From assembly GCF_042432825.1 (NCBI RefSeq), contig NZ_JBHLWN010000115.1, positions 1 through 52,145 of the forward strand: a stretch of 52,145 nucleotides of DNA, read 5' to 3'. The position numbers were made by a program, and so were the translations under genes. A model generated the notes under the pieces. It was given only the letters and a program-made list of their open reading frames with translations. It was not told the origin of the DNA and searched no databases. This DNA comes from Gordoniibacillus chartarius (GTDB lineage Bacteria; Bacillota; Bacilli; Paenibacillales; NBRC-103111). Position 1 is the first letter of the stretch, and each line of letters opens with the position of its first letter. Positions 16,586 through 24,475 of this stretch are shown here, piece after piece.

Positions 16586-17038
16586 GTGCAAAAAAATCAA
16601 ATCGAGATCGTTACTCTTGAGGAAAAGTATTTTGTCGGGGTATCAGTAACTAATGCTTTTCAAAGGATTGATAGGGATAGCATTAAAGAAGCAAACGAAG
16701 AATTTCTAGCTAGAAGGAGCGAGATAAAAGGGATATTAAATCATCGTGAATATGTATGTCCCCATTTTGCGAATGATGTACTTTTTACTTATATGTATTG
16801 TATGGAAGTAGCAAGAATCGAAGATGTTCCCAAAGGCATGGTAGGATTCAGTACACCAAGTCAACGTTATGCCAAGGTAAGATCAATAGACAAAGATCCG
16901 TATAGGTTAATAAAATCTTTCTTAGAAGAAAATAGGCTGGATAATAATCCAAGATCGCTAGCCCTAGAAGTATTCAAATTCGGTGAAGAACAACATGTAA
17001 ATAATGCGGATATTTATGTGCCCATAATATCAATATGA
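16586..17038 (+). CDS. GyrI-like effector-binding domain protein
   Basis: A 150-aa stand-alone protein. IEIVTLEEKYFVGVSVT at the start, RYAKVRS after a central beta region, and a C-terminal EVFKFGEE-like strand fit the GyrI/AraC effector-binding fold (YdeE type), which binds bulky cationic or aromatic ligands. No DNA-binding domain is attached. The GTG at 16586 is chosen because AGGAG lies 8 nt upstream; a GTG at 16565 lacks a ribosome site. Spelling of the conserved strands is loose, so this is a moderate call. Confidence 0.6.
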   Translation: MQKNQIEIVTLEEKYFVGVSVTNAFQRIDRDSIKEANEEFLARRSEIKGILNHREYVCPHFANDVLFTYMYCMEVARIEDVPKGMVGFSTPSQRYAKVRSIDKDPYRLIKSFLEENRLDNNPRSLALEVFKFGEEQHVNNADIYVPIISI

Positions 17039-17074
17039 AGAACTTCTTCTATAGTAACGCATAATCCTTGGATT

Positions 17075-17520
17075 GTGGACTTTCACGTTAGGCTCAGAGA
17101 CATAGCGGATTCCAAAAATACGGAATGCAAAGCTCTCGCGGTCCCATATTTTCGAAAGTTGTACCAGGAAACGAAAAACCTCCATTTTTTTGCAAGTATG
17201 CTTCAACCCTCTACCGCTCAGGCCGGAAAAGGAAAGCGATGGAAGAGTATGAAAGGATAGTTGAGTTGTTCAAGTCAGAGGCTTACCCGGATAAGGGGTG
17301 GGTCATGATGACGATCCACTGGGAGTCAGCAAAAACAGATCCTTACCTTAACCAGGTTAGTTGTGAATTCCCGGGGTATCTTGGGTACTTGACCAGCTTT
17401 GCGGACGTAAGCCCGCAATATGGTTTTTTGGATATTTGCGATGAGCTGGTGACCCTTATAAAGAAGAATAATCTGCCGATACCGCCAAAGGTGAAAGCAC
17501 ACTATGTTGGGAAGGGATGA
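17075..17520 (+). pseudogene. Broken gene with a TPR-like segment
   Basis: The first frame gives YFRKLYQETKNLHFFASML and the second, from about 17200, gives LYRSGRKRKAMEEYERIVEL, then a longer tail ending KVKAHYVGKG. Joined, they read as a normal tetratricopeptide-like helix pair (A-x-x-L-Y-R-x-G-R-x-x-x-A-M-E-E-Y-E-R-I). A frameshift near 17195-17215 separates them. There is no ribosome site for either frame. The original function is unknown. Confidence 0.5.
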
Positions 17521-17548
17521 ACTCCCTCGAAAATGATTTAGGGCGTGT

Positions 17549-17677
17549 ATGCAAGAGAGGGATAGCAGCTCTCGGCTCTTTAAGTATCTCTGGCCAAGTC
17601 TGGCAGTGATCGCTATTTTCATGTTCATCGCACGAGGAGGGATAATGCTAAAAGCCGCATACATTGCGGTTGTTTGA
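17549..17677 (+). CDS. Possible 42-aa membrane peptide
   Basis: ATG at 17549 to TGA at 17675-17677. The product has a polar start (MQERDSSSRLFKYL) and one hydrophobic segment (WPSLAVIAIFMFIA), then a second weaker one. The ribosome site is poor. It may be the end of a decayed gene or a chance frame. Confidence 0.25.
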   Translation: MQERDSSSRLFKYLWPSLAVIAIFMFIARGGIMLKAAYIAVV

Positions 17678-17768
17678 TTTATGGGAAACGTGTTATTGCG
17701 GAACAACGAGGATCGCCGTGGCAGCGGCCATGATGGATAAGGGATGGAAAATAAAGTTGTAAGCTGTG

Positions 17769-17883
17769 TTGACAAAAATAAGAAATTATAGCACAATAAC
17801 ATTGACTGACTCATTCAATCTAAAAACGAAAAGTTGCGGAAATATTTTTTTTGCAACATGATTGACTGAACTGTTCAATCTAA
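17769..17883 (+). promoter_or_regulatory. Promoter with two TetR-type operator repeats
   Basis: TTGACA (17769-17774) and CACAAT (17792-17797) are 17 bp apart. Two 23-bp copies, 17801-17823 and 17861-17883, start exactly 60 bp apart and agree at 19 of 23 positions. Both have the ends ATTGACTGA and TTCAATCTAA; the second contains TGAAC-T-GTTCA, a perfect dyad. Copy 1 overlaps the start site, copy 2 lies just before the ribosome site. The obvious ligand is the TetR protein encoded two genes down. Confidence 0.75.
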
Positions 17884-17902
17884 GTCGAGGGGAATGTATT
17901 AC

Positions 17903-19378
17903 ATGACTACACATTTTAACAAAAGCAAGGCTATCATCATCGGTGGAGGTATGGCAGGATTAATGACCGCTCGCGTACTATCGGATCATTACGACGAAGT
18001 GCTGATCGTAGAGAAGGACGACATCCCTTCAGGACCAGACCTCCGTCCCGGTACTCCGCAGGCATTCCACCCGCATCGCTTCACGATGCGCGGGAAAACG
18101 ATCACGGAACGACTCTTTCCGGGATATGAGCACGATTTGGTGGCACAAGGTTGCCCTTCGTCCCTGAACAAAGACGTCTTTTTCATGAATCAACATGGGA
18201 GTCTGGAAATGAAGTATGATAGGAATGATATTAAATTTAGCCGATCGGCACTTGAATGGGTCATCCGCGAACGCGTAAAAACCATTTCCAATGTGCGCTT
18301 CCTGCTTAGGCACGATGTGATCCGGTTGCTAACGACGCCTGACCGTTCATCCGTCATTGGCGTTCAAGCTAGAGATCGAGATCAATCCAAGCAGGAGAAA
18401 GCTCTGACAGCCGATTTGGTTATCGATACGAGTGGACGTTCCTCGAAACTTTCACTGTGGCTTACGGAATTGGGATACGAGGTGCCGAAACCGGATCTTC
18501 TAAAAGTTTCGCTCGGATACAGCACCCGTCGATATAAAGTGCCTTCTCACCTGACCCACATGATCGATAAATGGGAAGTGATCAACCTCCAGGGTCAACC
18601 TGCCTGTGGCACTTACACAGGCGTGCTCTCTTTTATCGAGAATCAGATTGCCGAAGTGCTGCTCTACCGTCCGGGCGGGAATTATCCACCGACGGATGCA
18701 ACCGAATTCGAAATGGCCATAAAGCAGCTTCCTAGCCCGATCATCGCAGAAATCGTACGTGATCTTGAACCGATCTCCTCTCCCCGAGGTTTCCGCGTAC
18801 CGGAATTGTACTGCCATCGCTACGAGCAGATGTCCCACTGGCCTGCGGGATTACTGGTTTTGGGAGACTCTTACTGCATCTACGACCCGATCTTCGGCCA
18901 AGGTATGACCGCGGCTGCGATGGCTGTCGAAAAACTGGAGGTCTGTCTGTTAGAACGACGCGATAAGTTCCTGCCCGAATGGGAGCACGGCGTACTTCGT
19001 CGAATCAAAGAAGCGATCGAGCCAGCCTTCTGGTTGAATTGTACGGCTGATCTACGATGGGAAGGCGTCGAATACGAAGGTTCGGATTCGAGCTCGGGGA
19101 ATAATTTTAGCCGGGATTACATGGAACTATTGCTCAAACAGGCTATAAGCAAGCCCGATTGGCAACTCTACGGGCTCTACTGGGCCGTAAATACGTTATC
19201 CCTATCCCCTCGCCACATTCTCAACCCGGAGACCGCCGTACAAGTACTATCCGCTTCGGATGAGGGAATGCGGTTGCTTTCCGAGCTTAAGGCGAATGAC
19301 GAACGGCCAGTCAAGGTGATTCTGGAAGAACTGCTGCCTCGGTTCTCGGAATCGCCCTTCGAGTCGGCAACGCATTAG
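17903..19378 (+). CDS. FAD-dependent monooxygenase-like oxidoreductase
   Basis: A 491-aa flavoprotein. The dinucleotide-binding motif IIIGGGMAGLMTARVLS is at residues 11-27 with an acidic end of strand 2 (VLIVEKDD). DLVIDTSGRSS (171-181) and LVLGDSYCIYDPIFGQGM (318-335) match the DG and GD motifs of the p-hydroxybenzoate-hydroxylase/halogenase-like group. It probably hydroxylates or epoxidises a hydrophobic compound with NAD(P)H, or oxidises a drug; tryptophan-halogenase motifs are not evident. GAGGGG 10 nt upstream favours the ATG at 17903 over that at 17894. The TetR gene follows in the same direction and likely represses both. Confidence 0.88.
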   Translation: MTTHFNKSKAIIIGGGMAGLMTARVLSDHYDEVLIVEKDDIPSGPDLRPGTPQAFHPHRFTMRGKTITERLFPGYEHDLVAQGCPSSLNKDVFFMNQHGSLEMKYDRNDIKFSRSALEWVIRERVKTISNVRFLLRHDVIRLLTTPDRSSVIGVQARDRDQSKQEKALTADLVIDTSGRSSKLSLWLTELGYEVPKPDLLKVSLGYSTRRYKVPSHLTHMIDKWEVINLQGQPACGTYTGVLSFIENQIAEVLLYRPGGNYPPTDATEFEMAIKQLPSPIIAEIVRDLEPISSPRGFRVPELYCHRYEQMSHWPAGLLVLGDSYCIYDPIFGQGMTAAAMAVEKLEVCLLERRDKFLPEWEHGVLRRIKEAIEPAFWLNCTADLRWEGVEYEGSDSSSGNNFSRDYMELLLKQAISKPDWQLYGLYWAVNTLSLSPRHILNPETAVQVLSASDEGMRLLSELKANDERPVKVILEELLPRFSESPFESATH

Positions 19379-19446
19379 CGATTCTTAAGATAACATTTGT
19401 TATACTAATATATGTCTATTCATATTCGGTAAAGGGGCACTTGACA

Positions 19447-20043
19447 TTGACACCATTAAATGATGAAAAATTGCACCAAATTCGCGATGAACGAAGAGAG
19501 CAAATTAAGGCGGCGGCCATCCAGGTATTTGCCCGTAAAGGTATCATTAGTGCAAAGATGAGCTTGATCGCGGAAACGGCGGGCATAAGCAACGGGCTGC
19601 TTTACCATTATTTCAAATCGAAAGACGAGTTGTTCACGTCGCTCGTTCAAGAGGCTATGGCTGAAACGGAAGCAGCCATGCGAAGCGTGTATGACATGCC
19701 TGGAACGCCGATCGAGAAAATCAGGGCGTTGACGGCGGAAATTCTCGATGAAAGCGGCGCACCGTACTTCATGCTCATTCACCAGGCGCGCACGTCCGAC
19801 GGTGTGCCCGAAAAGGTCAAGCAGTTGCTGGGGCAATATTCGATGGATACTTTCATCGATATGCTGCTTCCGTTATTCCAAGAAGGTCAGCAGAACGGAG
19901 AATTGGCGAAAGAAGATCCCCGGGAACTCATCGCCTGTTTTTTATCTGTCCTTTCCGGTATCATGGTCATCAACGGTACTGAAGATTATAGAATTCCAAA
20001 GGTCGATATGTTGATGCGGTTGATTGTCACTCCTGTGTCATGA
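19447..20043 (+). CDS. TetR family transcriptional regulator
   Basis: A 198-aa protein with the usual N-terminal DNA-binding domain (IKAAAIQVFARKGI, MSLIAETAGISNGLLYHYF, KSKDELF) and an all-helical ligand domain. TTG at 19447 has AAAGGGG 9 nt upstream; a TTG at 19441 is closer to it and less likely. It lies 68 bp after the flavoprotein gene. The paired operators at 17801-17823 and 17861-17883 make it the probable repressor of that gene and of itself. Confidence 0.9.
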   Translation: MTPLNDEKLHQIRDERREQIKAAAIQVFARKGIISAKMSLIAETAGISNGLLYHYFKSKDELFTSLVQEAMAETEAAMRSVYDMPGTPIEKIRALTAEILDESGAPYFMLIHQARTSDGVPEKVKQLLGQYSMDTFIDMLLPLFQEGQQNGELAKEDPRELIACFLSVLSGIMVINGTEDYRIPKVDMLMRLIVTPVS

Positions 20044-20573
20044 CCAATGATTATTTTACCTATCGGATACGTTAGCGGAATAGAAGTTGGCATATACTAG
20101 CTATGAACTGGCCGGGAACCGTTTACCATTATTTTGAAGTTGTCACAAGGCGGGAAGTGACAGCTATCAAGAAGTCAAGGGGACGATTGTGATGTCACAG
20201 GAGAATCAAAATTTACGTTTCTGGGGCAGCAGGCTAAAGCCGGTACCTGAACGACTGCAACCCCGGGTGTGATTGAGAAGGTTGATCCAATTGGAAACCG
20301 TTTAATGATAAATGGGGACTGGTTTAAGGTCGAGGATCTCCAACAGGCCGATTGATTCCCCAAACGAGAACTTTTCTATTGGGGAAACGCAAGCATGGAG
20401 GGCAAAGACGACTCGACGAGATTGAGCGAAAAATGAAGAAGTTACAGGAAAGACAAGAAAAGATCAATAATGCCGTAGAGCTAAGAATATACAGAGGAGC
20501 CGGTAGCCGGGGGACATGCCTCCTAGTTGACTCCCCTCAATGCTTCGTCTCAACTTATACTCAATTCGTAATG
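20044..20573. other. Stretch without an intact gene
   Basis: A 28-codon plus-strand frame from a GTG at 20269 (VIEKVDPIGNRLMINGDWFK) and a coiled-coil-like run near 20410-20490 (LDEIERKMKKLQERQEKINN) look like coding remnants, but neither has a ribosome site or full length. I do not recognise them. Confidence 0.4.
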
Positions 20574-20618
20574 AAAAAAAAACCTTGCCCAGCTGCTAAT
20601 AAGCAGCAAGACAAGGGT
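20574..20618 (-). terminator. Rho-independent terminator of the Calx-beta gene
   Basis: On the minus strand AACCCTTG-tctt-GCTGCT pairs with AGCAGC-tggg-CAAGGTT, followed by a run of nine T (plus A-run 20574-20582). It lies just after the stop codon at 20623. Confidence 0.85.
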
Positions 20619-20622
20619 TAGT

Positions 20623-22053
20623 TTAATCGTTATCACGAATAACGATAAATACTCTGTTCGTTTCATAAGCAGCTAAAATTTCCTGTGGACCAGTTAACTT
20701 TATTTGAAACGATTCAAAGTTTTCCTTTAACTTATCGTCCAGAAGTTTAACTTTAATGCTTTTTTGAGTTTCTCCATCGGCAAAAGTAATTGTTCCAGTT
20801 GCATGAATAAAATCAGAATCCCAAGAACTAGCTGTATCACCGAGAGTAGTATAATTCACAGATATCTGCCCCTTACTGCCTCCAGTCCGATATACATTAA
20901 CTGTCACTGTATCAGCATTCTCATCTGCCCATACTAATAATGAATTGAAATCAAACTTAATTTTACCTGTAGGAATCTCAGATGTAGGGGTCGGGGTGAA
21001 TTTATAAAACTTGCCTGTGTCGAGCCCATAGTACCAATTACCATCAGCTAATTTGAGGATTTGAGCAGAATAAGGGGATGTCTCCACAAAACTCAATTGA
21101 CCTTTACTACCCAAATATCTCTTCTCACCAACTTTTATCACGATATCGCCAGTATCGGAAAGACCCTCAATCTGTGCGTTTGACCAAGAAGGATTTTCAT
21201 ACACATCAGATTTGCCATACCCGATAGGTGATGATACGGCGATCCGATCTCCGAAAGAAAAGGCAATATAGTTATTATCAGTTAGCTTGTATTCAGTATA
21301 ATTATCATTGTAACGGTCATAAAAAATTATTAGATTTCTATACTCATCGGTTTGAAAGTCGTAACTATACACATACACATCAGCATCATCTGTATAATAA
21401 AGCTCTTTAGTAAAATATAATGTTTTCCCAACAATACTTCCGAGATTTAATTTTGGATAAGCAGATTCATTCAAATGAGATTTTTTTGTTTGTCCATCAG
21501 AATAAAAAACGATTTCGCCTTGTTCATTTATATATGCTAAGAAACCATCTTTGGAAAGAAGAGCATTTTCATATTTGGCATTATACCCGTTTTGACTCGA
21601 AACATTTTTTAAACTGTTACTAGTTGTGTCTAATACCCAGACTTGAATAGAATCATTTTCCTGCTTTGTAGTGAACGTGATATACCTGCCATTTTTTTGA
21701 CTGAACTGGCCCATATTATCGCTTAGAAGAGTTTGAGTTACTCCGTTCTTCCACGAATATACGCCAGAGTTTGTAATATAGATAACTCCACTACTTGTCA
21801 CGTATCCTTTTTGAGCATATGTTGCGCTGATGACGCTATCTTGTCCCGTACTTATATTTCTAAGTTGCAATGAACTATCAGCATTGCTTGAGTATAAAAT
21901 TCTTGTTGTATCAAAATCTACGATAGAGCCCTGGACTGAAGTGATTTCTACGGATTCAGCCTTTACTAATGAGGATAATCCAAGAAGCAGGAATATAAAT
22001 ATACCAAAAAACAACATGCAACGAAGTAAATTCTTGCTTGCGGAGATAAGCAT
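20623..22053 (-). CDS. Secreted protein with C-terminal Calx-beta domain
   Basis: A 476-aa protein with a signal peptide (basic start, hydrophobic core MLFFGIFIFLLLGLSSLV, cleavage near VKA-E). Residues about 35-360 are beta-rich, with repeated short Y/W-containing strands that look like a propeller or WD40-like solenoid. Residues about 375-476 read as a Calx-beta domain (ADENADTVTVNVYRTGG, TGTITFADGETQKSIKVKLL, LKENFESFQIKLTGP), usually a calcium-binding or adhesion module. It ends in the domain, with no sorting signal. It has its own promoter and terminator. Role unknown; surface or matrix binding is plausible. It is noticeably more AT-rich than its neighbours. Confidence 0.75.
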   Translation of the reverse strand: MLISASKNLLRCMLFFGIFIFLLLGLSSLVKAESVEITSVQGSIVDFDTTRILYSSNADSSLQLRNISTGQDSVISATYAQKGYVTSSGVIYITNSGVYSWKNGVTQTLLSDNMGQFSQKNGRYITFTTKQENDSIQVWVLDTTSNSLKNVSSQNGYNAKYENALLSKDGFLAYINEQGEIVFYSDGQTKKSHLNESAYPKLNLGSIVGKTLYFTKELYYTDDADVYVYSYDFQTDEYRNLIIFYDRYNDNYTEYKLTDNNYIAFSFGDRIAVSSPIGYGKSDVYENPSWSNAQIEGLSDTGDIVIKVGEKRYLGSKGQLSFVETSPYSAQILKLADGNWYYGLDTGKFYKFTPTPTSEIPTGKIKFDFNSLLVWADENADTVTVNVYRTGGSKGQISVNYTTLGDTASSWDSDFIHATGTITFADGETQKSIKVKLLDDKLKENFESFQIKLTGPQEILAAYETNRVFIVIRDND

Positions 22054-22099
22054 TTTCTCACTCCTTAATTTGGGATATTATGAAATAAATATCATCCAC

Positions 22100-22128
22100 A
22101 GCATAGCATTCTTTTTACGCTTGGACAA
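22100..22128 (-). promoter_or_regulatory. Sigma-A promoter of the Calx-beta gene
   Basis: On the minus strand TTGTCC (plus 22123-22128) and TATGCT (plus 22100-22105) are 17 bp apart, about 50 bp before the start codon, which has AAGGAGTGAG upstream. Confidence 0.5.
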
Positions 22129-22487
22129 GGAAGAATAGTTTCATATTTTAGAAGAATCGGTCCTCCTCCTCAGGGCTTATTATTTGACAAAATTTTCTGA
22201 TTATTAGTTACAAATAGTGTTCTTCCTGGTACGTTAAACCCATTCTACCTCAACAAGCTTTTCATTCTGGGGGGAGCAATGATTGCTGTTGCTTACGGCA
22301 AGCGAGACATCCTAAGCCGATCCACCCGCAGATTGAAGATACCGTATAGAGACATGCTGAAGTGCTTTCCTTTCGCCTGCTAGGCGATGTCGGGGACAAG
22401 CACTGTTTGCTCATGGGGAGGCGGATGGGATCGCATGAAGTTTAAACCGGCATGGCGAACCTTTGATGCGGATCGGGCTTCGGACCG
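22129..22487. other. Intergenic stretch without a recognisable gene
   Basis: A plus-strand frame from an ATG at about 22279 (MIAVAYGKRDILSRSTRRLK) is short and ends within 35 codons. No hairpin or known RNA motif stands out. It may contain gene debris. Confidence 0.35.
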
Positions 22488-22539
22488 ATGACGAAGATCA
22501 GTCTCGATCTTATAATCAACATTGAATAAACAATGTTGA
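22488..22539 (+). promoter_or_regulatory. Promoter with perfect PadR-type operator
   Basis: ATGACG (22488-22493) and TATAAT (22511-22516) are 17 bp apart. TCAACATTG (22516-22524) and CAATGTTGA (22531-22539) form a perfect 9-bp inverted repeat with a 6-bp centre, containing the ACAT-N-ATGT core of PadR operators. It covers the predicted start site of the hydrolase-padR pair. Confidence 0.8.
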
Positions 22540-22560
22540 CTATGAGGAGGCTGGATACAG

Positions 22561-23568
22561 ATGTTCCTTCTGAAGGGTGCCACATCACCGCATAAGGATC
22601 AAACCGGTGCGCCAATTCCCGGCAGTATTGCGGAGCTGATGAAGGTGAAGATCGGCGGGGTTGACCAATGGCTGCTTATTCGCGGCGAAGACCTGCGTAA
22701 CCCTGTTCTGCTGTTTGTTCACGGAGGTCCTGGGCAGAGCAATATGTATTTGTCTCACTTGTTGGATGGTGAGCTGGAGAAGTATTTCACCATTGTTAAC
22801 TGGGACCAGCGGGGAGCCGGCAAATCCGTCGCGGCGGGCAAGGCAGATCCGGCCGCAATGCGGTTGGAGCAGCTGCTGCAGGATGCAGGAGAAGTAATCC
22901 GCTATGTGCTCGCGAAGCTTAACACCGAGAAGCTGTACGTGCTTGGCCATTCCTTCGGCACCATTCTCGGGATGCTCATCACGCAGCGTTATCCGGCTTT
23001 CATCCGCCGCTATATCGGACTTTGCCAGTCTGTTGGTCTGCAGGAGAATCTAAAGGCTTCCTACGCCTATATTGTCAGGGAAGCGGAGCGAGCAGGAGAT
23101 AGCAAAACGCTGCGTGAGCTGGCGAAGATCGGGCCCCCGCCGTTCGTCAGTTTTGCTAAAGGGCTGTGGAAGTATTCGCTGCTGCTTCAGAAATACGGCG
23201 GCAAGGTGCACAGCAAGCCAGGGGGGGCCGTGTTCAGGTCGATCTGGACAGCGCCCGAATATTCGCTGGCCGATCGATTCCGCTACATTCAAGGGGTCAT
23301 GTTCAGCGTCAAGCATCTTTATCGGGAGCTGTTAGCGCATGATTTGCAAAAAGCTGTACAGAAGGTTGAGGTTCCGGTATCCTTCTTTCTAGGGACTTAC
23401 GATCAAGCGACGCCAAGCCATCAAGCCGCGGAATATTTGAAGCTTCTTGATGCGCCGCACAAAGAGCTGGTCTGGTTCGAGCAGTCGGCGCATCTGCCCC
23501 AGTTCGAGGAGCCGCAGAAATATGTGCAGGAGCTAGTAAGGCTCCGTGGCATTGGCAATTATTCATGA
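22561..23568 (+). CDS. Alpha/beta hydrolase, proline iminopeptidase-like (S33)
   Basis: A 335-aa hydrolase. HGGPG at 54-58 (oxyanion-hole motif of the S33 family), the nucleophile elbow GHSFG with Ser131, then probable Asp281 (FFLGTYDQATP) and His311 (SAHLPQFEEP) complete the triad. The cap domain is of usual size. Such enzymes cleave N-terminal proline or hydrolyse small esters and lactones. There is no signal peptide. GAGGAGG lies upstream of the ATG. It is followed 13 bp later by a PadR regulator in the same operon, and the palindrome at 22516-22539 suggests autoregulation of both. Confidence 0.9.
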   Translation: MFLLKGATSPHKDQTGAPIPGSIAELMKVKIGGVDQWLLIRGEDLRNPVLLFVHGGPGQSNMYLSHLLDGELEKYFTIVNWDQRGAGKSVAAGKADPAAMRLEQLLQDAGEVIRYVLAKLNTEKLYVLGHSFGTILGMLITQRYPAFIRRYIGLCQSVGLQENLKASYAYIVREAERAGDSKTLRELAKIGPPPFVSFAKGLWKYSLLLQKYGGKVHSKPGGAVFRSIWTAPEYSLADRFRYIQGVMFSVKHLYRELLAHDLQKAVQKVEVPVSFFLGTYDQATPSHQAAEYLKLLDAPHKELVWFEQSAHLPQFEEPQKYVQELVRLRGIGNYS

Positions 23569-23581
23569 AGTAGGTGTGAGC

Positions 23582-24103
23582 ATGACACGTTTAATGGTAC
23601 TTGGCTTGCTGCGCCATAAACAGATGAGCGGCTATGAAATGCAGCAATTTCTACAACTCGGCCATGTCGATCAATGGGCGGGCATCCTGCCGGGTTCCAT
23701 CTACCATGCCTTGAAGAAGCTGGAGAAGGAAGGCTTCGTCACCGTTGAAGCGGTTGAGAATACTGGCAACCGGGCGAAGGCGATTTATCGGATTACCGAA
23801 GAGGGCTCGCAGGAATATATCCGACTGATTGCCGAAGCATTGGCCGCCACGCCCTTCCTCTTTCCTTCCGATCTCTTTACCGGGCTCCTCTTTCATCATG
23901 ATTTGCCCAGGGAGCAGGCGCTTCTAGGATTGGAGGCGCAGCTGGCCGGCGTACAGGCTAAATATGCCGCTGCCAAAGCTGGACAGGAGCAGAAACGCTC
24001 GCTGCCCGCCGCATCGAAACTTGTATTCGACCATATGTTCGAGCTGTACGAGGCGCATCTTCAGTTTCTCCACCGGGTGAAAGCGCTGCTTGCGGAAGAA
24101 TAA
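23582..24103 (+). CDS. PadR family transcriptional regulator
   Basis: A 173-aa protein with the PadR winged helix (LMVLGLLRHKQMSGYEMQQF, then GSIYHALKKLEKEGFVTVE and YRITEEGSQEY) and a C-terminal helical dimer domain (subfamily 2 size). ATG at 23582 is close behind a GTAGGTG. It is the second gene of the hydrolase operon. PadR proteins respond to phenolics, drugs or other small molecules; the ligand is unknown here. Confidence 0.92.
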   Translation: MTRLMVLGLLRHKQMSGYEMQQFLQLGHVDQWAGILPGSIYHALKKLEKEGFVTVEAVENTGNRAKAIYRITEEGSQEYIRLIAEALAATPFLFPSDLFTGLLFHHDLPREQALLGLEAQLAGVQAKYAAAKAGQEQKRSLPAASKLVFDHMFELYEAHLQFLHRVKALLAEE

Positions 24104-24475
24104 AACGCTAAGTGAGCCCGACCGAATCGGGAGGGCTGATGAAAGGAGTCCATGCAACTCGGCAGGCCCAAAACTTGGAGAGAAGCGTTAAATGATATAG
24201 GAATATAATCTTACGGAGAATTGGCCTTTGCTGTTAAGCCTTCGATTCTAACCATCGCGACTTGTCCCGTTGAAAGGTCCGATTTTTTTTGTCTATCGGT
24301 GTAATGGAGCCCAACTCCGCTCAAGCGCATGCTTTATCACAAGAAAAAATTAGAATGACAACCTATATCTTACTTGTTATTATGGGAATATCAGGAAGAC
24401 GGACATCATTGTGCTACACAATGGCGTCCGTCTTCTTGTGTATTCGAGCAGTTTATCCCACAAAGGAGGAAACTA
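24104..24475. other. Intergenic leader ahead of the Hint-domain cassette
   Basis: After the padR stop there is a short hairpin (AGCCC-GA-CCGA/TCGG-GA-GGGCT, 24115-24137) without a T-run. An AT-rich region around 24190-24390 may hold the promoter of the cassette; no clear -35/-10 pair stands out. A strong 39-nt hairpin at 24396-24434 is listed separately. No gene is seen. Confidence 0.45.
24396..24434 (+). repeat. Strong 16-bp hairpin 42 bp before the cassette
   Basis: AAGACGGAC (24396-24404) and GTCCGTCTT (24426-24434) pair perfectly, and inside them CATTGTG (24407-24413) pairs with CACAATG (24417-24423) around a 3-nt loop, with one 2x2 internal loop. It is followed by CTTGTGTATT, not a T-run, so it is a poor terminator. 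In a leader RNA it would be very stable. It may be a protein-binding site, an mRNA stabiliser or the end of an upstream transcript. Confidence 0.6.
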
